From Mesosutterella porci (GTDB lineage Bacteria; Pseudomonadota; Gammaproteobacteria; Burkholderiales; Burkholderiaceae_F): a stretch of 64,000 nucleotides of DNA. The position numbers and the translations under genes were made by a program. Below are positions 32,110 to 41,271 of this stretch, piece by piece (the first letter of the stretch is position 1; each line of letters opens with the position of its first letter). Below the pieces are notes generated by a model. It ran no database searches. It saw nothing but the letters and a program-made list of their open reading frames with translations, and had not been told where the DNA came from. The DNA is taken from NCBI RefSeq assembly GCF_022134585.1, contig NZ_JAKNCT010000004.1:1-64000 (forward strand), read 5' to 3'.

Positions 32110-34650
32110 TTACGAGGCGCAGCTTTCGCACTCTTCGACCTCGAGGGACTTGCTCCTCACGTAGTAGAGCGTCTTCACGCCCTCCTCCCAGGCCTGGATG
32201 TAGAGGGCGAGGACCTGCCTCATTGTGAACTCGTTCGTGATGTAGAGGTTCACGCTCTGCGCCTGGTCGACGTGACGCTGCCGGATCCCGGCCGAGCGAA
32301 TGCTCCACTTCTGGTCGATCAGATACGCGCTCTTGTACATCCACCAAGTCTTGTTGGAAAGCCCGGGGGCGACCCGCGGCAGCATCGAGCCCTTCTTTTC
32401 CTCGAGGAAGAAGCGCTTCATGACGGGGTCGACCCCGGAGGTGGTTCCCGCGATGATCCCGGTGCTGCTGGTCGGGGCGACCGCCATGAGCCAGCCGTTT
32501 CGCATGCCCTGGCTTCGCACCTTCTCCCGGAGGGCCTGCCAGGCTTCGGAGACGTAGCCGCGCTTGTCGAAGTAGGCCCCGCTCTGCCAGTCGCTGCCCG
32601 GAAATTCGGCGTAGGAGCCGCGCTCCGCGGCGAGATCGCTGCTCGCCTCGATTGCGGCCTGCGCGATCCGCTCGAAGACCTCGTCGGCAAACTGCAGGTG
32701 CCTGTCGCTCTCCCAGGGGATCCCGCGCACGGCAAGCGCATGGTGCCAGCCGCTCACGCCGAGGCCTATACCCCGGTAGCGCCGGCTCGTAATTTCCGCA
32801 TAGGGCAGCGGATAGCGGTTGAGGTCGATCACATTGTCGAGCGCGCGCACCGCGGCGGCCACGATCTCCTTCAGGGCCGCGGGATCCTCGAGCGGAATGC
32901 GCCCGAGCACAAGGCTGGCGAGGTTGCACACGACGAAGTCCCCCGGCGTCACGCTGGAGGTGACCACGGTCTCGCCGTCGACGGTCCTCACTTCGGTCTT
33001 CGCCTCGCCGATCGCGCTCATGTTCTGGGCGATCTCGGTGCAGAGGTTCGAGCAGTAGATCATCCCCTTGTGCGGATTCGGGTTCGCGCGGTTCACCGTG
33101 TCGCGGTTAAAGATGAAGGGCGTGCCCGTCTCGACGGCGGACTTGATGATGAGCCGAACGATGTCGCGGATCGTCATCACGCGCCGGGAGATCCTCCGGT
33201 CCGCGACGCACTCGAGGTAGCGCCTTTCCCACTCCTCGCCGTAGAAGTCCTCGAGGTGCCAGCCCTTCGCCCGCCAGACCTCGTCGGGGCAGAACATCGC
33301 CCAGGGCTGCCCCAGATCCTCCTTCGCGCGCCGCCAGAAGAGGTCCGGGAAGCACACCGCCGGGAAGATATCGTGCGCCTTCATGCGGTCGTCGCCGTTG
33401 TTCGTCCGAATCTGCAGGAACTCGGGAAGGTCCCGGTGCCAGACATCCAGGTAGACCGCGGCGGCCCCCTGCCTCACCCCGAGCTGGTCCACAGCCACGG
33501 CCGTGTCGTTCACGAGCTTCAGCCAGCGCACGATGCCTCCGGCCGCGCCGTCAAAACCCCGAATGCGTCCTCCCGCAGCCCGCACCTTTCCGAAGTAAAG
33601 CCCCATGCCGCCGCCCCATTTGCTCACCTGTGCGAAATTCGAGACGCAGCGGTAGATCCCCTCGAGCGAGTCCGGTACCGTGTCGATGAAGCAGCTGGAG
33701 AGCTGGTGCGCGGGCTTTCGCGCGTTGGCGAGGGTGGGGGTGGCCATCGTGACCTGAAGCCTGCTCATCATGCTGTAGAAGCGCTTCACCCAGCCGAGAC
33801 GGTCCTTCTTTTCCTTCATCGCGAGGTGCAGCGCGATCCCGAGGAACATCTCCTGGGGCGTCTCGACGGGCTGCGACCCGTCGTGCGGGCGGATAAGGTA
33901 GCGCTTGGACAGAAGGCTCAGGGCCGGGTAGCTGAAGAGCCGGTCGCGGCCGTCGTCAATGAAGGCCGCGGCCCGGGCGATCTCCTCGCGCGAATAATGC
34001 TCGAGGATGTAGCCCCCGTAGAGCCCCTCGGAGACGAGCCACGAGATCTTTGAGTAAAAGTCCGTGACACCCGCCCGTTGCTCGGCCTCCCGGACGCCGC
34101 TCCTCAGCTCGAAGTCGAGCAGGCGCGCGGCGATCATCTCCCATAAGGGGGCCTCCGCGGTGGTGAGCTCCTCGGCCGCGGCGATGAAAGCGCCGAGTCG
34201 GGTGCGGCTCCCGCCGCCTTCCTTTTCCATCCCGGCCGCCTTGCGCCTCAGCACCTCAAGCGAATAGAGAGGCTGCGGAAAGTCCCGGGCGATGCCCTTC
34301 CACACGGGCTCGGAGGGCGCGCCCCCGGTGAGCTCCGAGAGCTCCTTCACAAGCCTTCTCTCGCCGGAACGCTGCTCGCGGTAGAGGATGTAGCGCTTCG
34401 CCTCATCGAAATAGCCCCGCTGCATCAGCTGCCGCTCGACGAGGTCCTGGATGCGCTCCACCTCGCGCATCTCTTCATGGGCCTCAAGCTGCGCGCGCAC
34501 AGCGCTCACAATCCCGGCGGCGTCCCCCGGCTTCGGCCCGGTGCCAGCCGCCCGGAAGCATTTCTCAAGGGCGAGCGCGATCTTTTCCCCGATGAAAGGC
34601 TCGGCGCAGCCGTTTCGCTTGCGAATCGTAAAGGACGGTCTTTTTTCCAT
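32110..34650 (-). CDS. nrdA: Ribonucleotide reductase class I, alpha (catalytic) subunit
   Basis: 846 residues from ATG 34650 (MEKRPSFTIRKRNGCAEPFI), chosen because AGGA lies 9 bases before it; an upstream TTG at 34668 overlaps that site. An ATP-cone occupies about residues 5-95. The active-site region has SSCFIDTVPDSLEGIY and KWGGGMGLYFG; the radical-site cysteine is in FVVCNLASLVLGRI, and the paired thiol-exchange cysteines end the protein (EECESCAS). It reduces NDPs to dNDPs with NrdB in the cytoplasm. Needs oxygen for radical formation by NrdB, a notable choice for a gut anaerobe. Confidence 0.95.
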   Translation of the reverse strand: MEKRPSFTIRKRNGCAEPFIGEKIALALEKCFRAAGTGPKPGDAAGIVSAVRAQLEAHEEMREVERIQDLVERQLMQRGYFDEAKRYILYREQRSGERRLVKELSELTGGAPSEPVWKGIARDFPQPLYSLEVLRRKAAGMEKEGGGSRTRLGAFIAAAEELTTAEAPLWEMIAARLLDFELRSGVREAEQRAGVTDFYSKISWLVSEGLYGGYILEHYSREEIARAAAFIDDGRDRLFSYPALSLLSKRYLIRPHDGSQPVETPQEMFLGIALHLAMKEKKDRLGWVKRFYSMMSRLQVTMATPTLANARKPAHQLSSCFIDTVPDSLEGIYRCVSNFAQVSKWGGGMGLYFGKVRAAGGRIRGFDGAAGGIVRWLKLVNDTAVAVDQLGVRQGAAAVYLDVWHRDLPEFLQIRTNNGDDRMKAHDIFPAVCFPDLFWRRAKEDLGQPWAMFCPDEVWRAKGWHLEDFYGEEWERRYLECVADRRISRRVMTIRDIVRLIIKSAVETGTPFIFNRDTVNRANPNPHKGMIYCSNLCTEIAQNMSAIGEAKTEVRTVDGETVVTSSVTPGDFVVCNLASLVLGRIPLEDPAALKEIVAAAVRALDNVIDLNRYPLPYAEITSRRYRGIGLGVSGWHHALAVRGIPWESDRHLQFADEVFERIAQAAIEASSDLAAERGSYAEFPGSDWQSGAYFDKRGYVSEAWQALREKVRSQGMRNGWLMAVAPTSSTGIIAGTTSGVDPVMKRFFLEEKKGSMLPRVAPGLSNKTWWMYKSAYLIDQKWSIRSAGIRQRHVDQAQSVNLYITNEFTMRQVLALYIQAWEEGVKTLYYVRSKSLEVEECESCAS

Positions 34651-35048
34651 CTTCGTTTTCCTGTCCAAGGGCGCATGCGCCCGTCGGGCGGGCCGGCTTC
34701 AGAGGCCGCTGGGGCCGCCCGCCGCGGACCCTGCCGCAGCGGGGCCGGATGAAGCCGGAACCGCAATCAATAGTTAATGAAATTCACTGAGAAACAAAAT
34801 GTAGTGACTTTATCATGGCGCAGCCCTTCCTACGCCTTGGAGAAAACCCGCCTTGACGGCGTTCGGGCGAAGGGAAAAGAAGGTCTTGAACCCTGACCCG
34901 GAGGCAGCCCGCGCGGGGCTCCGGGGGCGGAAAGCCGAAAAAAAGAAAGCGGCGCTGCCAGGGGCCACCCCCTAATACGCGGGATGCCGGAAGCGCGAAG
35001 GGGAAAAGGCGGCGCCTGCCCCGGGCGGGGCGGAGAAGCCGGACGCCG
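34651..35048. other. nrdA upstream region
   Basis: No gene is supported. The AT-rich stretch 34760-34820 should hold the nrdA promoter; the rest is GC-rich with many small hairpins. Confidence 0.5.
34794..34806 (-). promoter_or_regulatory. NrdR-box-like site upstream of nrdAB
   Basis: The minus strand reads CACTACATTTTGT, matching 11 of 13 central positions of the NrdR consensus CACTATATCTTGT as I recall it. NrdR sites normally come in pairs; a convincing second site is not visible, so the call is tentative. Confidence 0.4.
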
Positions 35049-35083
35049 CGCGGGCCGGCGGGAAATGCCCCGGCCGGCCCGCG
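35049..35083 (-). terminator. GC-rich hairpin after porin 3
   Basis: CGCGGGCCGG and CCGGCCCGCG form a perfect 10-bp stem 22 bases beyond the porin 3 stop. There is no T-run, so termination would depend on the very stable stem. Confidence 0.5.
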
Positions 35084-35104
35084 GTAAATTTGCTGCTGCG
35101 TTTC

Positions 35105-36199
35105 TTAGAACTTGTGGACGAGGCCGCCGCCCACAAGGGCCGAGTTCGGCGTCCGGTCAAGCTTCTTTGCCTTTTCCTGGGTGTAGCCGCCCGCCACGTA
35201 GACGCTGGTCCTCTTGCTGAAGGAATAGCTGTAGCCCACGGTCGCGTACAGGCGCTGGAACTTGTCGCTCGAGTCGTCGACGTTCTTCGCGTCGCGGTAG
35301 CCGACCTCAGCCATAGCGCTGCCGCCGCACAGCGGAGCCTTGACGCTCGCCGACACGCCCCAGCCCTTCACCGGGATCGAGATGAGGCCGAAGAAGTTCA
35401 GGTCCGAATCGTCTGTGATCAGTTGGTTGCCGAAGTAGGTAGCCTTCGCGTAGGCGGTGAGGAAGCCGAAGTTGTAGTTGCCGCCCAGCACGACGCTCCA
35501 GCCGTCGTCGAGGCCCGGGTGTTCGGCGTTGCCCCACATCGTGTAGTCGCCGGTGAGCACGAGATCGAGGGCGCCGTTGTTGTAGTTGAGACCCGCGGCG
35601 GCATAGCGGTCGGCGCTCGACTTGCCTTCGACCCCGTACGTGTCCTTAGCGTTGCCCTTGAAGGAGTACATCGCCTCAGCCTTCAGCCCGGCGATGGAAG
35701 GAGAAACGCAGGCGAGCGTGTTGTCGTAGCGCGTCCAGAGGTGCCCGGAGGAGTTGTGGGTCCCGAGCGCGGAGAAAGATGAGCCCAGGGGGGAAACGCT
35801 CCCCAGAAGGCCGATCGTGCCGATATCGGAATTGATCGAGCCCAGGCGCCCCGCATAGAGCGTTCCATAGGCCCCCGAGACTTCTACCGTGGCCTGGCGC
35901 CCGAAGAGGCGGCTACCCTGACTGCTCGTGCCGGCATCCGAGGCGAAGCCCGACTCGAGCACGAAGCCCACGCGGACGTTCCCGATGTCCTCCCCGCCTT
36001 TAAGCCCCCAGCGCGAGCCGGTGTTCCAGCCGGACTCCATCGAAACGGTGTCGACCGAATCCTTGCCCGGAGCGTCCGGATTCACGTGCTGGTAAAGAAG
36101 CCCGGTGTCGATGCGGCCGTACAGGCTGACCGACGGGACCGCAAAGGCCGATGCGGCAAAAGCTCCCAGAAACGCCGCTGCAATGAGTGTTTTTTTCAT
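35105..36199 (-). CDS. General porin of the Burkholderiales type (porin 3)
   Basis: 364 residues from ATG 36199 (MKKTLIAAAFLGAFAASAFA, a clear signal peptide) after AAAAGGACAG. The mature start VPSVSLYGRIDTGLLYQHVN and the repeated barrel strands match porin 2 closely (for example GSRWGLKGGEDIGNVRVGFV). It ends LVGGGLVHKF with the terminal F. Forms passive channels in the outer membrane. The longer reading frame to 36286 adds a non-signal-like extension and is not used. It is transcribed towards nrdA and ends before a GC-rich hairpin. Confidence 0.92.
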   Translation of the reverse strand: MKKTLIAAAFLGAFAASAFAVPSVSLYGRIDTGLLYQHVNPDAPGKDSVDTVSMESGWNTGSRWGLKGGEDIGNVRVGFVLESGFASDAGTSSQGSRLFGRQATVEVSGAYGTLYAGRLGSINSDIGTIGLLGSVSPLGSSFSALGTHNSSGHLWTRYDNTLACVSPSIAGLKAEAMYSFKGNAKDTYGVEGKSSADRYAAAGLNYNNGALDLVLTGDYTMWGNAEHPGLDDGWSVVLGGNYNFGFLTAYAKATYFGNQLITDDSDLNFFGLISIPVKGWGVSASVKAPLCGGSAMAEVGYRDAKNVDDSSDKFQRLYATVGYSYSFSKRTSVYVAGGYTQEKAKKLDRTPNSALVGGGLVHKF

Positions 36200-36677
36200 G
36201 ACTGTCCTTTTTCTCTTTGAATGTGATGAAAACAAAACTCTTTTACCATTGTTCCCCCCGGAGGGGGTGAATATCCATATATCCATATATTCATAGGATT
36301 AGGCAATCAGGGAAAACGCAAGAATATGTCCATTATTTATCAAAATTGTTTCTGAAAAAACTCAGAGTATTTAAATTCTCTTTCTTCAATAAGCTAAAAA
36401 GTTAATCCCAGGGGCAGGCCCGCCGCAGCACGCAGGTGAACCGGCTTTTCGCAGGAGTAATTCTTCCTGGATAGAGACTTGGCATTTTCAGGCAAAACAG
36501 CTGCCCGGTCAGGGCGCGGCGGCAGGATGCCCTTTTCCTTCCTTCGCGCGTCAGCCCCGCTCGGTAATTACTTTGAAACAAATTAAGAGGAACTGTTTTC
36601 ACTCGCCTTCGTACAATAATCGCCTGACAGTCTTTCTTTTTTACACATTTTCCGCTTCGGCTTCTAAGACACACGGC
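36200..36677. other. Divergent promoter region of porin 3 and the exported hypothetical
   Basis: No gene supported. 36230-36400 is AT-rich, with TATCCATATATCCATATATTCAT (36272-36294) as a short tandem repetition of TATCCATA near the porin side; this probably holds the porin promoter. Confidence 0.5.
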
Positions 36678-37601
36678 ATGAAGAAAACAGCTCTCGCCCT
36701 ATGCGCGTCCCTGCTTCTTGCGCTCTCCGCGGCAGCGCAGGCCGCCTCGGTAGGCGACATGATCGAGCGGGTCCTCAACTGGGGGCGCACGACGCTCGGG
36801 CCCAAATCCGTCCAGACGGAGCCCAACCCTTTTTCCGCGCGCTCCTTCATCAACCTCAAGGACGACTCCATTGAGATCTCGCCCGCGCAGAAAACCTTCC
36901 ACACCGAGCTCATCAAGCAGGCGAAGGCGACCGAGTCCCTCTACGCGAACAACCCGTCCTTCGAGAAGTTCTACCGGCTCTACCTCAACAACATCGTGAG
37001 CTTCAACAACAAGGTGGCCTCGCGCTACAAGGAAAAGCAGATCTTCGACGGGTCGGTCGCCGGGCGGGCGATCGAGCAGGAGCTCGCCTTCAACGGCTTT
37101 TCCCGCGCCTCGCGGGAAAACGAGATCCCGGACTTCGAGCTCACGCCAAACTACGGCTTCTTCCGCCTCCTGCCCTCGCTGCCGCGCGGCTGGGCCGCAT
37201 ATTTCGCGCTGATGGACGAGGCCGCGGGCAAGATCCCGTCGGTCAATTCGAAAAAGGAAGGCCCCGCACCGCAGAGGCTCGGGCGGTTTCTCCTGGGGTC
37301 CGACGCCTTCCTCAAGGCCTACCCCAACTTTCCCTACGCCTACGAGATCCGCCAGCTCTACGCGGCCGCCCTCACCTACTTCACCCACAACCCTGAGATC
37401 GCCCGCAGCGGCGCAAAGCGCGAGCACTATCTCGAGGCCTACGCCGACTTCCTGAAGGAAGGGCCGGAGACGCTCGCCGCGCCCTTCGTGCGCCAGGCCG
37501 CCTCCCGGGTGAAGTCCCGCGACTACGTCTACTCCGCTTCGGAAAGGATTGAAATCGCGACCGCGCTCGGGCTCTCGGCGCGCTGCCAGCTTGTGCGCTG
37601 A
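36678..37601 (+). CDS. Exported protein of unknown function
   Basis: 307 residues. MKKTALALCASLLLALSAAA with cleavage after AQA is a Sec signal peptide, so the protein is periplasmic. The mature part has a conserved-looking core (SPAQKTFHTELIKQAKATES, FEKFYRLYLNNIVSFNNKVA, PNYGFFRLLPSLPRGWAAYF), mostly helical, with one Cys near the C-terminus. No family recognised. ATG 36678 is preferred over an upstream in-frame ATG at 36573 because it begins a perfect signal sequence. M20 peptidase follows 58 bases downstream on the same strand. Confidence 0.75.
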   Translation: MKKTALALCASLLLALSAAAQAASVGDMIERVLNWGRTTLGPKSVQTEPNPFSARSFINLKDDSIEISPAQKTFHTELIKQAKATESLYANNPSFEKFYRLYLNNIVSFNNKVASRYKEKQIFDGSVAGRAIEQELAFNGFSRASRENEIPDFELTPNYGFFRLLPSLPRGWAAYFALMDEAAGKIPSVNSKKEGPAPQRLGRFLLGSDAFLKAYPNFPYAYEIRQLYAAALTYFTHNPEIARSGAKREHYLEAYADFLKEGPETLAAPFVRQAASRVKSRDYVYSASERIEIATALGLSARCQLVR

Positions 37602-37659
37602 AAGAGCGCGCGGCCCGGGCCCGCGGCGGCGCGGTCTTTTTTCCACAAAGGAGAAAACC

Positions 37660-38931
37660 GTGAACGAAGAAAAAACAGCTGTCGGCCCGGAGGTCGCCCG
37701 CGCCTTTGAGGCGCTCAAGACCCTGCCCGCCGTGAAGGAGGCCCTGCGGCTCGTGCGCGAAAGGCTCCCCGAGACGATCGAAGTGCAAAAGGAACTCGCG
37801 CTCATCGAGGCGCCCTCGCGCCACGAGCAGAAGAAGGCCGCCCGGTACGCGGAGCTGCTCCGCGGCGCGGGGCTTGAAGAGGTCGAGACTGCTCCGAGCG
37901 GCAACGTCTTCGGCTTTGTGCGCGGCGGGGGCCGCACCGGCTCTTCGGTGCTTCTCGAGGGGCACCTCGACACGGTCTTTTCCTTTGGCGACGTGAAGGG
38001 CCTCTTCGTGGACGCCGAAGGCCGGATCCACTGCCCGGGCATCTGCGACGACACGCGCGCTCTCGCCGCGAACCTCGCGGTGCTCAAGGCGCTGCGCGCC
38101 TGCGGGATCCGCCCCCACCACGACCTCGTGTTCGCCGGGACCGTGTGCGAGGAAGGCCTGGGCGCGATGGACGGCATGAAGCGGCTGCTCGGCGAGGACC
38201 TGCCCGCGCGCACGAAGCTGCTCGCCTCGATCTCGATCGACGGCGGCAGCCGCGGTACCTTCTACGCCAACGCGACCGGGATGGTCGACTGGCAGGTCGA
38301 CTACGAGGGCCCGGGCGGCCATGTCTGGACAGCATGGGGAGAGCCGAGCGCCGTGCACGCCGCGGCCCGGGCGGCCGCAAAGCTCGCGGACCTGGAGCTC
38401 CCCGCCGAACCTAAGACCGTGCTTTCGGTCACGCTGATCGAAGGCGGCCAGGCGATTCACGGCATCGCCTCCCGCGCCTCCTTCAAGGTGAACGCCCGCT
38501 CAAACAGCGCAACGGTCCTCGAGCGGCTGAACCAGAGGATGCAGGAGCTCTTTCAGGCCGGAGCCGATGAGGAAAACGCCCGCTGGGAAACTCCCGGCCG
38601 GATCCGGATGTCGTGCAGGAAAATCCTCGACATCCCGGCCGGCTCCCAGCCCGAGTCCTCGCGCATCGTGCAGGCCGCCAGGGCGGCCTCGCTCGCCGCG
38701 GGCGTCCAGCCCCGGCTTCTGCCCGGCGGCTGCACGAACGGCAACATCGCAATTGCCCGCGGCATTCCCGCCGTCACGCTCTCGCGGGGCGGTGAGGAGT
38801 TCGGCACGCACACGCTCGCCGAATGGTTCGACCCGCGGGGAGTGTGGGTGTGCGAACAGCGTTCTCTGCTGCTCCTGCTCGCGCTGGCCGGAGTCGAGGG
38901 AGAGCTCGCCCCGCTCGACCTCAGGGTCTGA
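37660..38931 (+). CDS. M20-family metallopeptidase
   Basis: 423 residues from GTG 37660, which follows AAAGGAG; the longer frame from 37549 starts in the preceding gene. Catalytic and metal residues: EGHLDTVFSFGD (H and D), GICDDTRALAANLA (bridging D), TVCEEGLGAMDG (EE), SIDGGSRGTFYANATG, and the late H of GTHTLAEWFDP. Dimerisation domain at about 205-315. This pattern fits cytoplasmic di- or tripeptidases of the PepT/acetylornithine deacetylase group. Substrate not predictable. Confidence 0.88.
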   Translation: MNEEKTAVGPEVARAFEALKTLPAVKEALRLVRERLPETIEVQKELALIEAPSRHEQKKAARYAELLRGAGLEEVETAPSGNVFGFVRGGGRTGSSVLLEGHLDTVFSFGDVKGLFVDAEGRIHCPGICDDTRALAANLAVLKALRACGIRPHHDLVFAGTVCEEGLGAMDGMKRLLGEDLPARTKLLASISIDGGSRGTFYANATGMVDWQVDYEGPGGHVWTAWGEPSAVHAAARAAAKLADLELPAEPKTVLSVTLIEGGQAIHGIASRASFKVNARSNSATVLERLNQRMQELFQAGADEENARWETPGRIRMSCRKILDIPAGSQPESSRIVQAARAASLAAGVQPRLLPGGCTNGNIAIARGIPAVTLSRGGEEFGTHTLAEWFDPRGVWVCEQRSLLLLLALAGVEGELAPLDLRV

Positions 38932-39240
38932 CCGATGCTTCCACAGAAAAGGGGGCTTGTCCGCCCCCGCTCCCCAGGCCCTCCCGGCGCCGCCGCAGGC
39001 GACAAGAGCTCCCTTGCGAGCGGCGGGCGCTGCCATTTTTCCTGCATTACAAAATTTTGCTGTAACCTTGGGGCCACATTTCCACAGAATCTGTGAATAA
39101 TAGCGGGTTTCGCGACAAAAATCCCCATTGTTTCTAAGGGCTAAACCAGCATGCCTATTTTTTAGGCAGCTCCATATGTCCTGACGTAAGGGCGGCAGAA
39201 GGCGCAGGGCGCTCTCTTTTGGGCTATGCTCGCCCCACAC

Positions 39241-39275
39241 GGGCGCAAGCCTCAGGGGCTGCGCCCTCCGCTTTT
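39241..39275 (+). terminator. Hairpin with T-run just before the gene at 39290
   Basis: GGGCGCA pairs with TGCGCCC across 12 bases, followed by TCCGCTTTTT. It ends 15 bases before the next start codon, so it either terminates the M20 transcript or works as an attenuator in the leader of the next gene. 38932-39240 holds no gene. Confidence 0.5.
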
Positions 39276-39289
39276 TCCTTGAGGATGCC

Positions 39290-40240
39290 ATGCTGGACTG
39301 GCTTTTTAAAAAGAGAGAGCGCGGGCTCACGGCCGAGCAGCTCGCCGAGGATCTCCAGAGCGGGGCGCACGAGGCCTGCGGGCTGTCGCTCGCGCGCGTC
39401 GCGCTGCTGTTCATTGACGAGCCCGGGGTCTTTGCCTCCTACGAGGACGAGGCGAGCCTGAAGCTTGTCACGCCCTCGAGCGAAGTCCTCCTCACGGCGC
39501 GCGCCGCGAAGACCGGCCCCGGACAGGCCGAAGCCTCGGACCTCGTCGTCACCTCGGGCGTCCCCTCCCTCGTGAGGAAGCGCTTCCCCTTCAACCCGCG
39601 CACCGAAAACGCGATCAACGCTTTCGCTTCCTGCGGCGCGCTCTACTGCGCGGGCAGCGGCGAGCTGCGGGTCGGCAGCCGCATCCGGATCGGGCGCTGG
39701 AGCGAGGCAGCAGGGGCAGCCGTGAAGGAAGCAGCGCTCGAAGCCCCGAAGGCACTCTTCACGGGCTTTGTCGCCTCCCTCACCGGCCGCGGGAGCGCGG
39801 ACGCCTCCGAGCCGGCCTGGAACGCCGGGGATTTCAGGCGGTGGGCCTCGGACTGGGCCGCCGCCCTGAAGGAGCCCTCCGTCACAGATTCCGGGCTCGA
39901 GGGGAAGCTCTCCGGCCCCGGGGGAGCGGGAACGCGGCTCACGCTTCGGGCCTCTCGCCACGCGGCCCTGGGGCCCGGGCTCGCCATCGAGCTGCAGCTG
40001 CCCGCGAGGCAGCCCTCCGAAGCCCTCGCCTGGCAGGCGGCCCTTGATCTGAACCGCCTTGCAATGGATGCGGCCGCCCCCTTCACGCAGGCGGGAGCCT
40101 GGTATTCTCCGGGGGGCAGCGCCCTTGTCTTCCGCCGCTTCATCCCCAGCCGCCTGAAGCCCCTCCTCGGGGATCTGGATGGGCTGCCCGAAGAGGCCGC
40201 CCGGCGCACGCTCTGGGCCGAGGAGGCGCTGCGCCGCTGA
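39290..40240 (+). CDS. Hypothetical protein, 316 residues
   Basis: MLDWLFKKRERGLTAEQLAE onward, with TTGAGG before ATG. No signal peptide or membrane helix. It reads like a soluble alpha/beta protein with a basic N-terminal helix; a middle Ala-rich part and an end LEALRR-like helix (EEAARRTLWAEEALRR). No domain recognised. Gene composition matches its neighbours, so it is probably native and translated. Confidence 0.65.
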   Translation: MLDWLFKKRERGLTAEQLAEDLQSGAHEACGLSLARVALLFIDEPGVFASYEDEASLKLVTPSSEVLLTARAAKTGPGQAEASDLVVTSGVPSLVRKRFPFNPRTENAINAFASCGALYCAGSGELRVGSRIRIGRWSEAAGAAVKEAALEAPKALFTGFVASLTGRGSADASEPAWNAGDFRRWASDWAAALKEPSVTDSGLEGKLSGPGGAGTRLTLRASRHAALGPGLAIELQLPARQPSEALAWQAALDLNRLAMDAAAPFTQAGAWYSPGGSALVFRRFIPSRLKPLLGDLDGLPEEAARRTLWAEEALRR

Positions 40241-40374
40241 AAAACTTCGGGGCCGTCCGGGCGGTGCTATCCTTCTTTTTCGGACGCCACTGTTTCCCCG
40301 GACGCGGCGGGCCGCTCCGCCGCGGCTATCCGCCCGCGTCAAAAGGGACCGGCTCCTTTCTGGAGAGCGCTCTT

Positions 40375-41253
40375 ATGAAAGACTTCAGCCATGGCTTCCT
40401 GTACGGCGCGATCGCGGGCGACATCGCGGGCAGCCCCTACGAGCACTGCCGCGCTCCCCGGACGATCAACTCGTACGCCGGGCCGCTTTTTGCACCCGCC
40501 TCTCGCTTCACCGATGACACGGTGCTCACGCTCGCCGTGGCCGAAGGCCTGATCGAAGGCGGAGGCGATCCGCAGAAGACGCCCTCCGCGCTCATCGCCT
40601 CGATCCGCCGTCTCGCGCTCCTCTACCCGAATGCGGGTTACGGCGTGCGCTTCAAGCTGTGGCTGCGCTCCGAGGACCCCCGGCCCTACAACAGCTTTGG
40701 CAACGGCTCGGCGATGCGGGTCTCCCCCGCTGGCTGGTTTTTCGACAGTCTGCCGCAGACTGAACGCTTCGCGGAGATCGCCGCCGCCGTGACCCATAAC
40801 CACCCGGAGGGCATCCGCGGAGCCTGCGCCGCGGCCTCGGGCATTTTCCTCGCGAGAACCGGCGCTTCGGCTGAGGACATCCGATCCTATATCACCGAGC
40901 GCTACGGCTACGATCTTTCCGGATCCTTCGAGGCCTTCAGGGCCTCGGCCCGGCCCTCCGCCACCTGCATGGACACACTGCCCATCGCCTTCATGAGCTT
41001 TCTCTCTTCGGACAGCTTCGAGGATGCGCTGCGGCGCGCGATCTCCTTCGGCGGGGACACCGACACCCAGGCCGCCATCGCGGGGAGCCTCGCCGAGGCC
41101 TACTGGGGCGTGCCCGGGCCGGTCCGCGAAGCGGCCCGCAGCAGGCTCCCGCAGCCTCTGCTTTCGATCCTCGACCGCGTCGCGGCGACAAAGCCCGGAG
41201 GCCTTTCAGCCCCCGCCCGGGAAAAAGACGGCCCCGCAGCCGCCCAGACCTGA
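40375..41253 (+). CDS. ADP-ribosylglycohydrolase (DraG-family)
   Basis: 292 residues from ATG 40375 after TGGAGAG. The family's metal and substrate motifs are present: GAIAGDIAGSPYEH at the start, FTDDTVLTLAVAEG, SFGNGSAMRVSPAGW, and SFGGDTDTQAAIAGSLAEAY. These coordinate two Mg ions and cleave ADP-ribose from arginine or free ADP-ribosylated compounds. The protein is cytoplasmic. A DUF401 membrane protein gene follows 18 bases downstream, so the two are probably co-transcribed. There is no ADP-ribosyltransferase gene near it in the window. Confidence 0.92.
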   Translation: MKDFSHGFLYGAIAGDIAGSPYEHCRAPRTINSYAGPLFAPASRFTDDTVLTLAVAEGLIEGGGDPQKTPSALIASIRRLALLYPNAGYGVRFKLWLRSEDPRPYNSFGNGSAMRVSPAGWFFDSLPQTERFAEIAAAVTHNHPEGIRGACAAASGIFLARTGASAEDIRSYITERYGYDLSGSFEAFRASARPSATCMDTLPIAFMSFLSSDSFEDALRRAISFGGDTDTQAAIAGSLAEAYWGVPGPVREAARSRLPQPLLSILDRVAATKPGGLSAPAREKDGPAAAQT

Positions 41254-41271
41254 TAAAGGGAGGCCGCAGCC

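Noticed and set aside
31025-32929. One 634-residue gene ending in NrdB
   Set aside because: The first ~285 residues are an out-of-frame reading of nrdA; the real nrdB starts at 32071 with MSEKIKRNG.
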